Below, piece after piece: positions 12,491-24,855 of a DNA stretch of 64,000 bases. The number at the start of each line of letters is the position of its first letter. Positions within the stretch are counted from its first letter, which is position 1. Source of the stretch: Chamaecyparis obtusa (lineage: Eukaryota; Streptophyta; Pinopsida; Cupressales; Cupressaceae); assembly GCA_027943335.1 (NCBI GenBank), contig BSBK01000966.1, positions 685,037 through 749,036 on the forward strand, given 5' to 3'. The position numbers and the translations under genes are program-made. Under the pieces are notes generated by a model. It was given only the letters and a program-made list of their open reading frames with translations, searched no databases and was not told where the DNA came from.

Positions 12491-13836
12491 TCAAACTACA
12501 AACCCCAAATACACCAACTCTTTCTTCACAAAATTGCACTTCTTCAAATTAATCAACAATTTCTCTTCTCTCAGCTTCTCAAATACCATACGAATATGCA
12601 TCATATGCTCCTCCAATGTCTTACTAAAGATCAGAATATCATCTAGGTAAACAATGACAAACTTACCTAGAAATTCTTTCAGAACCTCGTTTATGAGCCG
12701 CATGAAAGTGCTCGGTGCATTGGTTAGCCCAAAAGGCATGACTAACCACTCATACAGTCCTTCCTTTGTCTTGAAGGCAGTCTTCCATTCATCTCCTTCT
12801 CTGATCCAAATCTGATGATATCCACTTTTCAGATCTATCTTTGAAAAATACACAGCTCCACTCAAACAGTCCATAATATCATCCATTCGTGGCAATGGAA
12901 ACCTGTACTTGATTGTGATCTTATTTATTGCCCTAGAATCTGTACACATCCTCCACTCTCCATTCTTCTTTGGTGCTAATACCGCTGGTACAGCACATGG
13001 ACTCAGACTCTCACGGATCAATCCTTTCTGTAGCAGTTCATGTACTTGTCTGTTCAACTCCTCACTTTCTGCAGGTGTCATTCTGTGTGCTGCCTTATTC
13101 GGAAAACTCGCTCCTGGGATCAAATCCATTTGATGACTGATCTTCCTGACTGGTGGTAATCCATCAGGCACGTTATCGGATACAATATCCTGAAACTCAT
13201 TCAACAAATCTGCAACTTCTACAGGAACATCTTCTACTTCCTCTTTACCAGCTTTTGGAATTAAAGCAAAACATACATGCTCATGCCTCATACCATCTAG
13301 GAAACTTCTTCCATCAACAAAAGTTATCCTTGCATTACCACATACCTTTTCTTCAGTCTCCTTCAATGGTTTTAGCTTATGTCGCACTCCATCCTTTGTC
13401 AGGGAATAGGTATTCGCACGGCCATCATGTACAGCACATCTGTCAAACTGCCATGGTCTACCCAACAACATATGACATGCATCCATAGATATGATATCAC
13501 ACAATACCTCATCTTCGTATCCGCCAATCTTGAACTTCACTAGGCATTGTTCATTGACCATGACCTTGTGGTCATCCTGTACCCAGGCAATCCGATATGG
13601 ATGTGGGTGTTTCTGTCTCTTGAGCTTCAACTTTGTCACCATCTCTTCTGACACCAAATTGTCAGTGCTTCCACTATCGATAATCACATCACAACATTTA
13701 CCTTCACACTTGCACCTGGTGTGAAACAAGCTCCTCCTTTGCTCAGGTTCATTCTCACCACTCAACAGGACTCTTCTGTTAATCAACGTTTCTCCTCTTT
13801 CAGCATCTTCAGAATTTGATGATCTGGCATCTTCAT
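12491..13836 (-). pseudogene. unit 1 protease - reverse transcriptase
   Basis: The retropepsin active site is present as IIDSGSTDNLVSEE. RT motifs follow: LIRESLSPCAVPAVLAPKKN, WRMCTDSRAIN, LPRMDDIMDCLSGA, FSKIDLKSGYHQIWI, MPFGLTNAPSTF and the catalytic YLDDILIFS. The segment ends LVYLGFVV then TGA at 12491-12493, in the linker to RNase H where relatives have a sense codon. Unit 1 has W where the others have R in QIRIREGDEW. Confidence 0.9.
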
Positions 13837-14967
13837 CTACATGTGCAATTCTGGCCTGGCCTTCATTTCTCCTGTCTGTTCTGCCTTGGCTCTGAGGACA
13901 TTCAAATGCCCTATGACCTTCTTCTCCACAGTGAAAACATGTTTCACGGAAGCCACCTCTTCCAGATCCTTGTCCTCTTCCTCTTCCTCTTTGATCTCTA
14001 TTATTCTGATCCTGGAAGCGATTGGAATTATTTCCTCGCTGATTCTGACTTCTACTAGCCTCATCCTTTTTTTCGGATCTTCATTTCGGCCACCATATGA
14101 CCGTCCACCAGATCGTCCACCGCGACCTCTTCCGTTTTGTCTGCTCTCAAACTTCTTATTCAGCTTTTCCTCTACTTTTAGGGCAAACTGGTATGCCTCC
14201 TCAATACTGTTCATTCGAACCAAATTCAGCTCCTCCTAAATGCTTGGCCTTAACCCATTAAGGTATCAGGCAACTTTCTCCTTATCAGCTTCTGCATGGC
14301 CTGTTCTGATGAGAAGTCGATAGAACTCTTCTGTATACTCCTGAACAGATCTTCCTGCTTGCTTCAAACTTTGCATTTTCTTTAGTAGATCAAGCTCATA
14401 ATCAACAGGAATGAACTGTCGCTTCAATTTATCCACCATCCGATCCCATCTTGTGATTTTATCTTTCCCTCTTCTATTTCGCTCTAATTGAATTTCTTGC
14501 CACCAGATCTTCGCATGACCTTTCAATCTGGCTTTCGCAAATTTGACCCTATCAGGATCCTCAACATCTTCGTACTCAAAATACTCCTCACATTCATTGA
14601 TCCAGTCGATCAATTCCTCTGGGTTAAGATTTCCAGAAAATGTAGGAACCTCAATCTTAGGTCTTTTCCCAATCTTGGAAATCGCCCGAAAAAGTCTTTC
14701 TTCCTCCTGGTTCACAATTTTAGCTTCTCCTTCTTGATATTCTTCTTCGGCTTCATCCTCGCTTTCATCTCTGACATTAAGATTCATTCCTCTGCGAATT
14801 TCTTCTTGCAATGCTCGCACTTGTCTCTGCACCTCTCTAACCTCAGGTGTTACAACACCAGCTCTTCCGCCACGTTCCCTTCGTGGAGGTATTTTTGCGA
14901 TGCGCGCTGAAACCCTAGCCACGGTCCTGGTGCAAACTGCCTCACAGTCGGCGATCTGTTTACACAC
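13837..14967 (-). pseudogene. unit 1 gag, frameshifted
   Basis: The capsid region has PKIEVPTFSGNLNPEELIDW and the RLKGHAKIWWQEIQ block of the Retrotrans_gag family. In unit 1 an Arg codon (CGA) has become TGA at 14266 and a Gln codon has become TAG near 14238. One base is missing in a T/A run near 14070, so the CCHC zinc knuckle (CFHCGEEGHRAFEC in unit 2) is read out of frame. The MPP start seen in unit 2 is ATA here. Confidence 0.85.
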
Positions 14968-14979
14968 TCAAGAACTCCT

Positions 14980-14991
14980 GCTCTGATACCA
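14980..14991 (-). promoter_or_regulatory. unit 1 primer binding site (tRNA-iMet)
   Basis: On - the sequence TGGTATCAGAGC, complementary to the 3' end of plant initiator tRNA-Met, starts two bases after LTR 2. It marks LTR 2 as the 5' LTR of unit 1. Confidence 0.9.
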
Positions 14992-14993
14992 CT

Positions 14994-15854
14994 TGATGAA
15001 GGGTGCTCCCCTTAATACCACAAACACATAACAGAAATAGAGAAACAACAACAATATGCAAGAACAGAAAATTGGCTTCTTATTATCTCCACAAATGTGG
15101 AATTACAAACTTTCAGAATTACAATATGCAAAGCCACATGGGCATTCCCTTACAATATTCTATAGGACAAAGCCTCGAACTATTACCCAGATCTACTACC
15201 CAGAACTATTCTGAACTGCCTAAGACAATAATACAGCCTTCCTTATATAGGCAATTTTCCACCGCCTGAGAAGGTTCCAGAATTTTAGCCAATAAGGCCG
15301 ACTAAACTTAGAATTATTTTTTTATTTTACATTTCATTACATCATAGTCGGCTCAAAATAAATTTTGAAACCCGAACAGAATTTTGAAGAAAAATCATTT
15401 TCTGCCATTTAAGGTGACCCAACTTCCGAAGACCATAAGTCATCACCAGTTGACCCGATTGACTATTGTAACCCCATTTCGGAAAGGGCGCGAGGAGCTC
15501 TACAACGCTTGAATTAAGCAAGCTTCATTCAACCCAAAATTCGACCTCATCCAGGGCCTCTAAAGCCTTCAAAACTGAGTTCAAAGTTTTTGTACCCTGC
15601 TGCCAATACCGAAAATCTTTAATATCTTCCAATATACACTTGATCTGGCAATGAAACTTTACTGGCAGACTAATATGACCAAAATGAACCTCCAAGAAAG
15701 AAATCGGATCATTCTGAGCACATACAAAAATTACCAAAAATAGTAACTTTCCATAAATAGCAGCTCTGCACAAAATAGCCCTTATTGAATACAAAAATAG
15801 AAATATTTTTGGGTGATGCAAGATTGCTCTTACACCCAGGATGCTCCTGCATCA
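14994..15854 (-). repeat. chromovirus LTR 2 (shared by units 1 and 2)
   Basis: 861 bp. One base is missing in an A run (CAGAATTTTG rather than CAGAAATTTTG) and GACTAAACTT replaces GACCAAACTT. It serves at once as 5' LTR of unit 1 and 3' LTR of unit 2; no target duplication lies at either edge. Confidence 0.9.
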
Positions 15855-15892
15855 GACACCCGGGGTAATTTGAGAAGTGACCCTGTCACGAC

Positions 15893-16312
15893 TCAGGTGT
15901 GCAGAGGAAAACCAAGATGGCTAATCTCCTCCTTTGTCAGCCATGATGAATCTTCAACAGGTCGTCCTTTCCACTTGACCAGATATTCTTCATATATCCT
16001 GTTCTTTGTGCTTCTGCCAATACGACTGTCCAGTATATCTTCGATCTCCTTAGTGTCTGAACTAGTTGCTGGAATACTCCACTGTGCTGCTGTGATCTCA
16101 TCTTCAACACCTCCTTCATGATACTCTGTCAGGTCTGAAAAGTTAAACACTGGTGAAATATTCAGCTCAGTAGGCAATTCTACCTCATATGCGTTTCCTG
16201 AATCATGTTTCTTTAGTATCCTACATGGTCCAAACTTCTTCATTTTCAGCTTGTTATATGTACCAACTGGAAACCGCTCCTTCTGCAAATGAACCATGAC
16301 TTCATCACCAAC
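15893..16312 (-). pseudogene. unit 2 chromodomain region
   Basis: Same layout as unit 1, chromodomain core uninterrupted (EEYLVKWKGRPVEDSSW). Private changes include MVHLQKERF for MVHLRKERF and VFNFSDLTEY for VFNISDLTEY. It is separated from integrase by the TAA at 16313. Confidence 0.85.
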
Positions 16313-17998
16313 TTAAAATTCCTTATACCTCCTTTTCTCATCTGCCTTAGCCTTATACTGTGCGTTCATCTTGGTAATATGCTTCCTCACCTCCTCATGG
16401 ATGTTCTTCAAGTGTTCTGCAAAATCCTCAGCTTCAGCACTACTTATTTCTCCTTTATCTATCTTCCTCAATTCAGATGCATTTCTTGGACTACTTCCAT
16501 ATACAATCTGGAATGGTGATTTACCAGTGCTCCTGTTGACAGAATTATTGTATGCAAATTCTGCCTGTGGTAAAATTAAATCCCATCCTGTTGGCTTATC
16601 TCCAACCAAACATCTCAGCAAATTTCTCAAACTCCTATTCACCACCTCTGTTTGTCCATCAGTCTGTGGATGATGTGATGAACTGAACTTCAAATCTGTC
16701 TTTAACTTATTCCACAATGTACGCCAGAAATATCCAACAAACTTAGTGTCCCGATCTAAAACTATGGTCTTTGGCAAACCATGAAGTCTCACTACTTCTC
16801 TGAAAAACAATTCTGCTACATGAACAGCATCATTAGTCTTCTTGCATGGAATGAAATGTGCCATCTTTGAAAATCTGTCAACTACCACAAAAATTGAATC
16901 GTGTCCCCACTGTGTCCTCGGTAAACCGAGAACAAAGTCCATACTGATATCCTCCCAAGGCTTCTCTGGTATAGGTAATGGCTGATACAACCCTGTATTC
17001 TGCTTCACTCCTTTCGCCATCTGACATACTCTGCAACTCTGTACAAACTTCTTCACATCTTGCTGCAAGTGTGGCCAATAATAATTCTCACCAACCAAAG
17101 CAAGGGTTTTATCACGACCAAAGTGTCCAGCCAATCCTCCACTATGCTTCTCCTTGATGAGATTCTCCCTCATAGAACTTCGTGGAATGCACAACTGACT
17201 CCCTCTGACTAGCATATCATCCTGGATGATGAAATCCAACCATTTCATCCTGTCTAGAGTAACAGGTTCTTTACAAGCTTTCCAAGCTTCACCAAAATCA
17301 GGATCCTCTGGATACAAATTCTTGAGCTCCTTGAACCCAACCACTTCAATCTGCATTTCTGTCAGCAGTAGTTGCCTTCTGCTAAGAGCATCTGCAACCC
17401 TATTAGACTTTTCACTCTTGTGTTTCAAAACAAATGTATAACTCTGCAAAAATTCAACCTATTTCAAATGCCTTTGATTCAACTTTCCTTGACTATTCAA
17501 ATATTGCAAAGCTTGATGATCAGTATACAAAACAAACTCCTTAGGAAGCAAATAGTGTCTCCACTTCTTTAATGCTTGAACTATAGCATAAAATTCTTGA
17601 TCATAAACAGAATATTTTCTCTTGGCATCATTCAACTTTTCACTGAAATAAGCAATAGGTTTACCTTCTTGGCTCATAACAGCTCCTATTACAGTACCAC
17701 TAGCATCACAATCTACTTGAAACACCTTATTAAAATTTGGAAGTGCTAAAACAGTTTGTTCTGTAACTTTTTGTTTGAACAATTGAAAACTCTTTTCTGC
17801 CCCATTAGTCCACTTAAACTCTTTTCTATCCCCTCTCATTGTTTCAGTCAAGGGTCCACAAATACTGCTAAAATTTCTGATAAACTTTCTGTAAAAGCTA
17901 GCTAGACCATGAAAAGATCTTACCTCAGTAGCATTCCTTGGAGTAGGCCATTCAAGGATAGCCTGTACCTTCTCTGGGTCCATTTTTAGACCTTCTCG
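16313..17998 (-). pseudogene. unit 2 RNase H - integrase, extra stop
   Basis: Same domains as unit 1, but a Trp codon between RNase H and integrase (after LNQRHLK) has become TAG near 17456, splitting the frame into 17459-17983 and 16313-17449. The catalytic acidic residues of integrase are retained. KTIVLDRDTKF replaces KTIVSDRDTKF next to the second Asp. Confidence 0.88.
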
Positions 17999-19345
17999 TC
18001 AAACTACAAACCCCAAATACACCAACTCTTTCTTCAGAAAACTGCACTTATTCAAATTAATCAATAATTTTTCTTCTCTCAGCTTCTCAAATACCATACG
18101 AATATGCATCGTATGCTCCTCCAATGTCTTACTAAAGATCAGAATATCATCTAGGTAAACAATGACAAACTTACCTAGAAATTCTTTCAGAACCTCGTTC
18201 ATGAGCCGCATGAAAGTGCTCGGTGCATTGGTTAGCCCAAAAGGCATGACTAACCACTCATACAGTCCTTCCTTTGTCTTGAAGGCAGTCTTCCATTCAT
18301 CTCCTTCTCTGATGCGAATCTGATGATATCCACTTTTCAGATCTATCTTTGAAAAATACACAGCTCCACTCAAACAGTCCATAATATCATCCATTCGTGG
18401 CAATGGAAATCTGTACTTGATTGTGATCTTGTTTATTGCCCTAGAATCTGTACACATCCTCCACTCTCCATTCTTCTTTGGTGCTAATACCGCTGGTACA
18501 GCACAGGGACTCAGACTCTCACGGATCAATCTTTTCTGTAGCAGTTCATGTACTTGTCTGTTCAACTCCTCACTTTCTGTAGGTGTCATTCTGTGTGCTG
18601 TCTTATTCGGCAAACTCGCTCCTGGGATCAAATCCATTTGATGACTGATCTTCCTGACTGGTGGTAATCCATCAGGCACGTTATCGGATACAATATCCTG
18701 AAACTCATTCAACAAATCTGCAACTTCTACAGGAACATCTTCTACTTCCTCTTTACCAGCTTTTGGAATTAAAGCAAAACATACATGCTCATGCCTCATA
18801 CCATCTAGGAAACTTCTTCCATCAACAAAAGTTATCCTTGCATTACCACATACCTTTTCTTCAGTCTCTTTCAATAGTTTTAGCTTATGTCGCACTCCAT
18901 CCTTTGTCAGGGAATAGGTATTCGCACGGCCATCATGTACAGCACATCTGTCAAACTGCCATGGTCTACCCAACAACATATGACATGCATCCATAGATAT
19001 GATATCACACAATACCTCATATTGGTATCCGCCAATCTTGAACTTCACCAGGCATTGTTCATTGACCATTACCTTGTGGTCATCCTGTACCCAGGCAATC
19101 CGATATGGATGTGGGTGTTTCTGTCTCTTGAGCTTCAACTTTGTCACCATCTCTTCTGACACCAAATTGTCAGTGCTTCCACTATCGATAATCACATCAC
19201 AACATTTACCTTCACACTTGCACCTGGTGCGAAACAAGCTCCTCCTTTGCTCAGGTTCATTCTCACCACTCAACAGGACTCTTCTGTTAATCAACGTTTC
19301 TCCTTTTTTCAGCATCTTCAAAATTTGATGATCTGGCATCTTCAT
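17999..19345 (-). pseudogene. unit 2 protease - reverse transcriptase
   Basis: Protease (IIDSGSTDNLVSEE) and RT (YLDDILIFS) are uninterrupted for about 445 codons, ending at the shared TGA (17999-18001). A one-base insertion in the T run near 19305 puts it in a different frame from the upstream gag of this unit, although gag and pol are one frame in unit 3. Confidence 0.9.
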
Positions 19346-20402
19346 CTACATGTGCAATTCTGGCCTGGCCTTCATTTCTCCTGTCTGTTCTGCCTTGGCG
19401 CTGAGGACATTCAAATGCCCTATGACCTTCTTCTCCACAGTGAAAACATGTTCCACGGAAGCCACCTCTTCCAGATCCTTGTCCTCTTCCTCTTCCTCTT
19501 TGATCTCTATTATTCTGATCCTGGAAGCGATTGGAATTATTTCCTCGCTGATTCTGACTGCTACTAGCCTCATCCTTCTTTTTCGGATCTTCATTTCGGC
19601 CACCATATGACCGTCCACCAGATCGTCCACCGCGACCTCTTTCATTTTGTCTGCTCTCAAACTTCTTGTTCAGCTTTTCCTCTACTTTTAGGGCAAACTG
19701 GTATGCCTCCTCAATACTGTTCATTTGAACCAGATTCAGCTCCTCCTGAATGCTTGGCCTTAACCCATTAAGGTATCGGGCAACTTTCTCATTATCAGCT
19801 TTTGCATGGCCTGTTCTGATGAGAAGTCGATAGAACTCTTCTGTATACTCCTGAACAGATCTTCCTGCTTGCTTCAAACTTTGCATTTTCTTTAGTAGAT
19901 CAAGCTCATAATCAACAGGAATGAACTGTCGCTTCAATTTATCCACCATCCGATCCCATCTTGTGATTTTATCTTTCCCTCTTCTATTTCGCTCTAATTG
20001 AATTTCTTGCCACCAGATCTTCGCATGACCTTTCAATCTAGCTTTCGCAAATTTGACCCTATCAGGATCCTCAACATCTTCGTACTCAAAATACTCCTCA
20101 CATTCATTGATCCAGTCGATCAATTCCTCTGGGTTAAGATTTCCAGAAAATGTAGGAACCTCAATCTTAGGTCTTTTCCCAATCTTGGAAATCGCCCGAA
20201 AAAGTCTTTCTTCCTCCTGGTTCACAATTTCAGCTTCTCCTTCTTGATATTCTTCTTCGGCTTCATCCTTGCTTTCATCTCTGACATTAAGATTCATTCC
20301 TCTGTGAATTTCTTCTTGCAATGCTCGCACTTGTCTCTGCAGCTCTCTAACCTCAGGTGTTACAACACCAGCTCTTCTGCCACGTTCTCTTCGAGGAGGC
20401 AT
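19287..20402 (-). pseudogene. unit 2 gag, longest surviving
   Basis: This is the only unit that keeps an ATG at the likely Gag start (MPPRRERGRRAG, ATG at 20402). The frame is open through a charged helical N-terminus, the capsid-like block and a Gly/Arg-rich stretch to the complete CCHC knuckle CFHCGEEGHRAFEC. It terminates out of frame at 19287 because of the one-base insertion near 19305. About 371 residues, a normal Gag length. Confidence 0.9.
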
Positions 20403-20489
20403 TTTCGCGATGCGTGCTGAAACCCTAGCCACGGTCCTGGTGCAAACTGCCTCACAGTCGGTGATCTGTTTACACACTCAAGAACTCCT

Positions 20490-20501
20490 GCTCTGATACC
20501 A
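20490..20501 (-). promoter_or_regulatory. unit 2 primer binding site (tRNA-iMet)
   Basis: TGGTATCAGAGC on -, two bases inside LTR 3, unchanged relative to the other units. Confidence 0.9.
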
Positions 20502-20503
20502 CT

Positions 20504-21365
20504 TGATGAAGGGTGCTCCCCTTAATACCACAAACACATAACAGAAATAGAGAAACAACAACAATATGCAAGAACAGAAAATTGGCTTCTTATTATCTCC
20601 ACAAATGTGGAATTACAAACTTTCAGAATTACAATATGCAAAGCCACATGGGCATTCCCTTACAATATTCTGTAGGACAAAGCCTCGAACTATTACCCAG
20701 ATCTACTACCCAGAACTATTCTGAACTGCCTAAGACAATAATACAGCCTTCCTTATATAGGCAATTTTCCACCGCCTGAGAAGGTTCCATAATTTTAGCC
20801 AATAAGGCCGACCAAACTTAGAATTATTTTTTTATTTTACATTTCATTACATCATAGTCGGCTCAAAATAAATTTTGAAACCCGAACAGAAATTTTGAAG
20901 AAAAATCATTTTCCGCCATTTAAGGTGACCCAACTTCCGAAGACCATAAGTCATCACCAGTTGACCCGATTGACTATTGTAACCCCATTTCGGAAAGGGC
21001 GCGAGGAGCTCTACAACGCTTGAATTAAGCAAGCTTCATTCAGCCCAAAATTCGACCTCATCCAGGGCCTCTAAAGCCTTCAAAACTGAGTTCGAAGTTT
21101 TTGTACCCTGCTGCCAATACTGAAAATCTTCAATATCTTCCAATATATAGTTGATCTGGCAATGAAACTTTACTGGCAGACTAATATGACCAAAATGAAC
21201 CTCCAAGAAAGAAATCGGATCATTCTGAGCACATACAAAAATTACCAAAAATAGTAACTTTCCATAAATAGCAGCTCTGCACAAAATAGCCCTTATTGAA
21301 TACAAAAATAGAAATATTTTTGGGTGATACAAGATTGCTCTTACACCCAGGATGCTCCTGCATCA
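20504..21365 (-). repeat. chromovirus LTR 3 (shared by units 2 and 3)
   Basis: 862 bp, TGATG/CATCA ends. Private changes include AATATATAG for AATATACAC in the middle third and GGTTCCATAATT for GGTTCCAGAATT. Confidence 0.9.
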
Positions 21366-21403
21366 GACACCCGGGGTAATTTGAGAAGTGACCCTGTCAC
21401 GAC

Positions 21404-21823
21404 TCAGGTGTGCAGAGGAAAACCAAGACGGCTAATCTCCTCCTTTGTCAGCCATGATGAATCTTCAACAGGTCATCCTTTCCACTTGACCAGATATTCT
21501 TCATATATCCTGTTCCTTGTGCTTCTGCCAATACGACTGTCCAGTATATCTTCGATCTCTTTAGTATCTGAACTAGTTGCTGGAATACTCCACTGTGCTG
21601 CTGTGATCTCATCTTCAACACCTCCTTCATGATACTCTGTCAGGTCTGAAATGTTAAACACTGGTGAAATATTCAGCTCAGTAGGCAATTCTACCTCATA
21701 TGCGTTTCCTGAATCATGTTTCTTCAGTATCCTACATGGTCCAAACTTCTTCATTTTCAGCTTGTTATATGTACCAACTGGAAACCGCTCCTTCCGCAAA
21801 TGAACCATGACTTCATCACCAAC
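21404..21823 (-). pseudogene. unit 3 chromodomain region, truncated by a stop
   Basis: The linker and chromodomain start are as in unit 1, but the Arg after LVKWKG is TGA at 21473 (CGA to TGA), removing the distal chromodomain half. The shared TAA at 21824 also precedes it. Confidence 0.85.
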
Positions 21824-23509
21824 TTAAAATTCCTTATACCTCCTTTTCTCATCTGCCTTAGCCTTATACTGTGCGTTCATCTTGGTAATATGCTTCCTCA
21901 CCTCCTCATGGATGTTCTTCAAGTGTTCTGCAAAATCCTCAGTTTCAGCACTACTTATTTCTCCTTTATCTATCTTCCTCAATTCAGATGCATTTCTTGG
22001 ACTACTTCCATATACAATCTGGAATGGTGATTTACCAGTGCTCCTGTTGACAGAATTATTGTATGCAAATTCTGCCTGTGGTAAAATCAAATCCCATCCT
22101 GTTGGCTTATCTCCAACCAAACATTTCAACAAATTTCCCAAACTCCTATTCACCACCTCTGTTTGTCCATCAGTCTGTGGATGATGTGATGAACTGAACT
22201 TCAAATCTGTCTTTAACTTCTTCCACAATGTACGCCAGAAATATCCAACAAACTTAGTGTCCCGATCTGAAACTATGGTCTTTGGCAAACCATGAAGTCT
22301 CACTACTTCTCTGAAAAACAATTCTGCTACATGAACAGCATCATTAGTCTTTTTGCAGCGAATGAAATGTGCCATCTTTGAAAATCTGTCAACTACCACA
22401 AAAATTGAATCGTGTCCCCGCTGTGTCCTCGGTAAACCAAGAACAAAGTCCATACTGATATCCTCCCAAAGCTTCTCTGGTATAGGTAATGGCTGATACA
22501 ACCCTGTATTCTGCTTCACTCCTTTCGCCATCTGACATACTCTGCAACTCTGTACAAACTTCTTCACATCTTGCTGCAATTGTGGCCAATAATAATTCTC
22601 ACCAACCAAAGCAAGGGTTTTATCACGACCAAAGTGTCCAGCCAATCCTCCACTATGCTTCTCCTTGATGAGATTCTCCCTCATAGAACTTCGTGGAATG
22701 CACAACTGACTCCCTCTGACTAGCATATCATCCTGGATGATGAAATCCAACCATTTCATCCTGTCTAGAGTAACAGGTTCTTTACAAGCTTTCCAAGCTT
22801 CACCAAAATCAGGATCCTCTGGATACAAATTCTTGAGCTCCTTGAACCCAACCACTTCAATCTGCATTTCTGTCAGCAGTAGTTGCCTTCTGCTAAGAGC
22901 ATCTGCAACCCTATTAGACTTTCCACTCCTGTGTTTCAAAACAAATGTATAACTCTGCAAAAATTTAACCCATTTCAAATGCCTTTGATTCAACTTTCCT
23001 TGACTATTCAAATATTGCAAAGCTTGATGATCAGTATACAAAACAAACTCCTTAGGAAGTAAATAGTGTCTCCACTTCTTTAATGCTTGAACTATAGCAT
23101 AAAATTCTTGATCATAAACAGAATATTTTCTCTTGGCATCATTCAACTTCTCACTGAAATAAGCAATAGGTTTACCTTCTTGGCTCATAACAGCTCCTAT
23201 TGCAGTACCACTAGCATCACAATCTACTTGAAACACCTTATTAAAATTTGGAAGTACTAAAACAGTTTGTTCTGTAACTTTTTGTTTGAACAATTGAAAA
23301 CTCTTTTCTGCCCCATTAGTCCACTTAAACTCTTTTCTATCCCCTCTCATTGTTTCAGTCAAGGGTCCACAAATACTGCTAAAATTTCTGATAAACTTTC
23401 TGTAAAAGCTAGCTAGACCATGAAAAGATCTTACCTCAGTAGCATTCCTTGGAGTAGGCCATTCAAGGATAGCCTGTACCTTCTCTGGGTCCATTTTTAG
23501 ACCTTCTCC
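21824..23509 (-). pseudogene. unit 3 RNase H - integrase
   Basis: A 556-codon open segment between the shared TGA (23510) and TAA (21824). All integrase catalytic residues and the HHCC finger are intact. HFIRCKKTNDA replaces HFIPCKKTNDA, and VLVLPNFNKV replaces unit 2's [10 protein letters not shown]. Confidence 0.9.
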
Positions 23510-24855
23510 TCAAACTACAAACCCCAAATACACCAACTCTTTCTTCACAAAATTGCACTTCTTCAAATTAATCAACAATTTCTCTTCTCTCAGCTTCTCA
23601 AATACCATACGAATATGCATCATATGCTCCTCCAATGTCTTACTAAAGATCAGAATATCATCTAGGTAAACAATGACAAACTTACCTAGAAATTCTTTCA
23701 GAACCTCGTTCATGAGCCGCATGAAAGTGCTCGGTGCATTGGCTAGCCCAAAAGGCATGACTAACCACTCATACAGTCCTTCCTTTGTCTTGAAGGCAGT
23801 CTTCCATTCATCTCCTTCTCTGATGCGAATCTGATGATATCCACTTTTCAGATCTATCTTTGAAAAATACACAGCTCCACTCAAACAGTCCATAATATCA
23901 TCCATTCGTGGCAATGGAAAACTGTACTTGATTGTGATCTTGTTTATTGCCCTAGAATCTGTACACATCCTCCACTCTCCATTCTTCTTTGGTGCTAATA
24001 CCGCTGGTACAGCACAAGAACTCAGACTCTCACGGATCAATCCTTTCTGTAGCAGTTCATGTACTTGTCTGTTCAACTCCTCACTTTCTGCAGGTGTCAT
24101 TCTGTGTGCTGCCTTATTCGGCAAACTCGCTCCTGGGATCAAATCCATTTGATGACTGATCTTCCTGACTGGTGGTAATCCATCAGGCACGTTATCGGAT
24201 ACAATATCCTGAAACTCATTCAACAAATCTGCAACTTCTACAGGAACATCTTCTACTTCCTCTTTACCAGCTTTTAGAATTAAAGCAAAACATACATGCT
24301 CATGCCTCATACCATCTAGGAAACTTCTTCCATCAACAAAAGTTATCCTTGCATTACCACATACCTTTTCTTCAGTCTCCTTCAATGGTTTTAGCTTATG
24401 TCGCACTCCATCCTTTGTTAGGGAATAGGTATTCGCACGACCATCATGTACAGCACATCTGTCAAACTGCCATGGTCTACCCAACAACATATGACATGCA
24501 TCCATAGATATGATATCACACAATACCTCATCTTGATATCCGCCAATCTTGAACTTCACCAGGCATTGTTCATTGACCATGACCTTGTGGTCATCCTGTA
24601 CCCAAGCAATCCGATATGGATGTGGGTGTTTCTGTCTCTTGAGCTTCAACTTTGTCACCATCTCTTCTGACACCAAATTGTCAGTGCTTCCACTATCGAT
24701 AATCACATCACAACATTTACCTTCACACTTGCACCTAGTGCGAAACAAGCTCCTCATTTGCTCAGGTTCATTCTCACCACTCAACAAGACTCTTCTGTTA
24801 ATCAACGTTTCTCCTCTTTCAGCATCTTCAGAATTTGATGATCTGGCATCTTCAT
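23510..24855 (-). pseudogene. unit 3 protease - reverse transcriptase
   Basis: Protease and RT are uninterrupted and in frame with this unit's gag, showing the ancestral element had one continuous Gag-Pol frame. The catalytic YLDDILIFS is kept. MPFGLANAPSTF replaces MPFGLTNAPSTF. It ends at the shared TGA. Confidence 0.9.
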
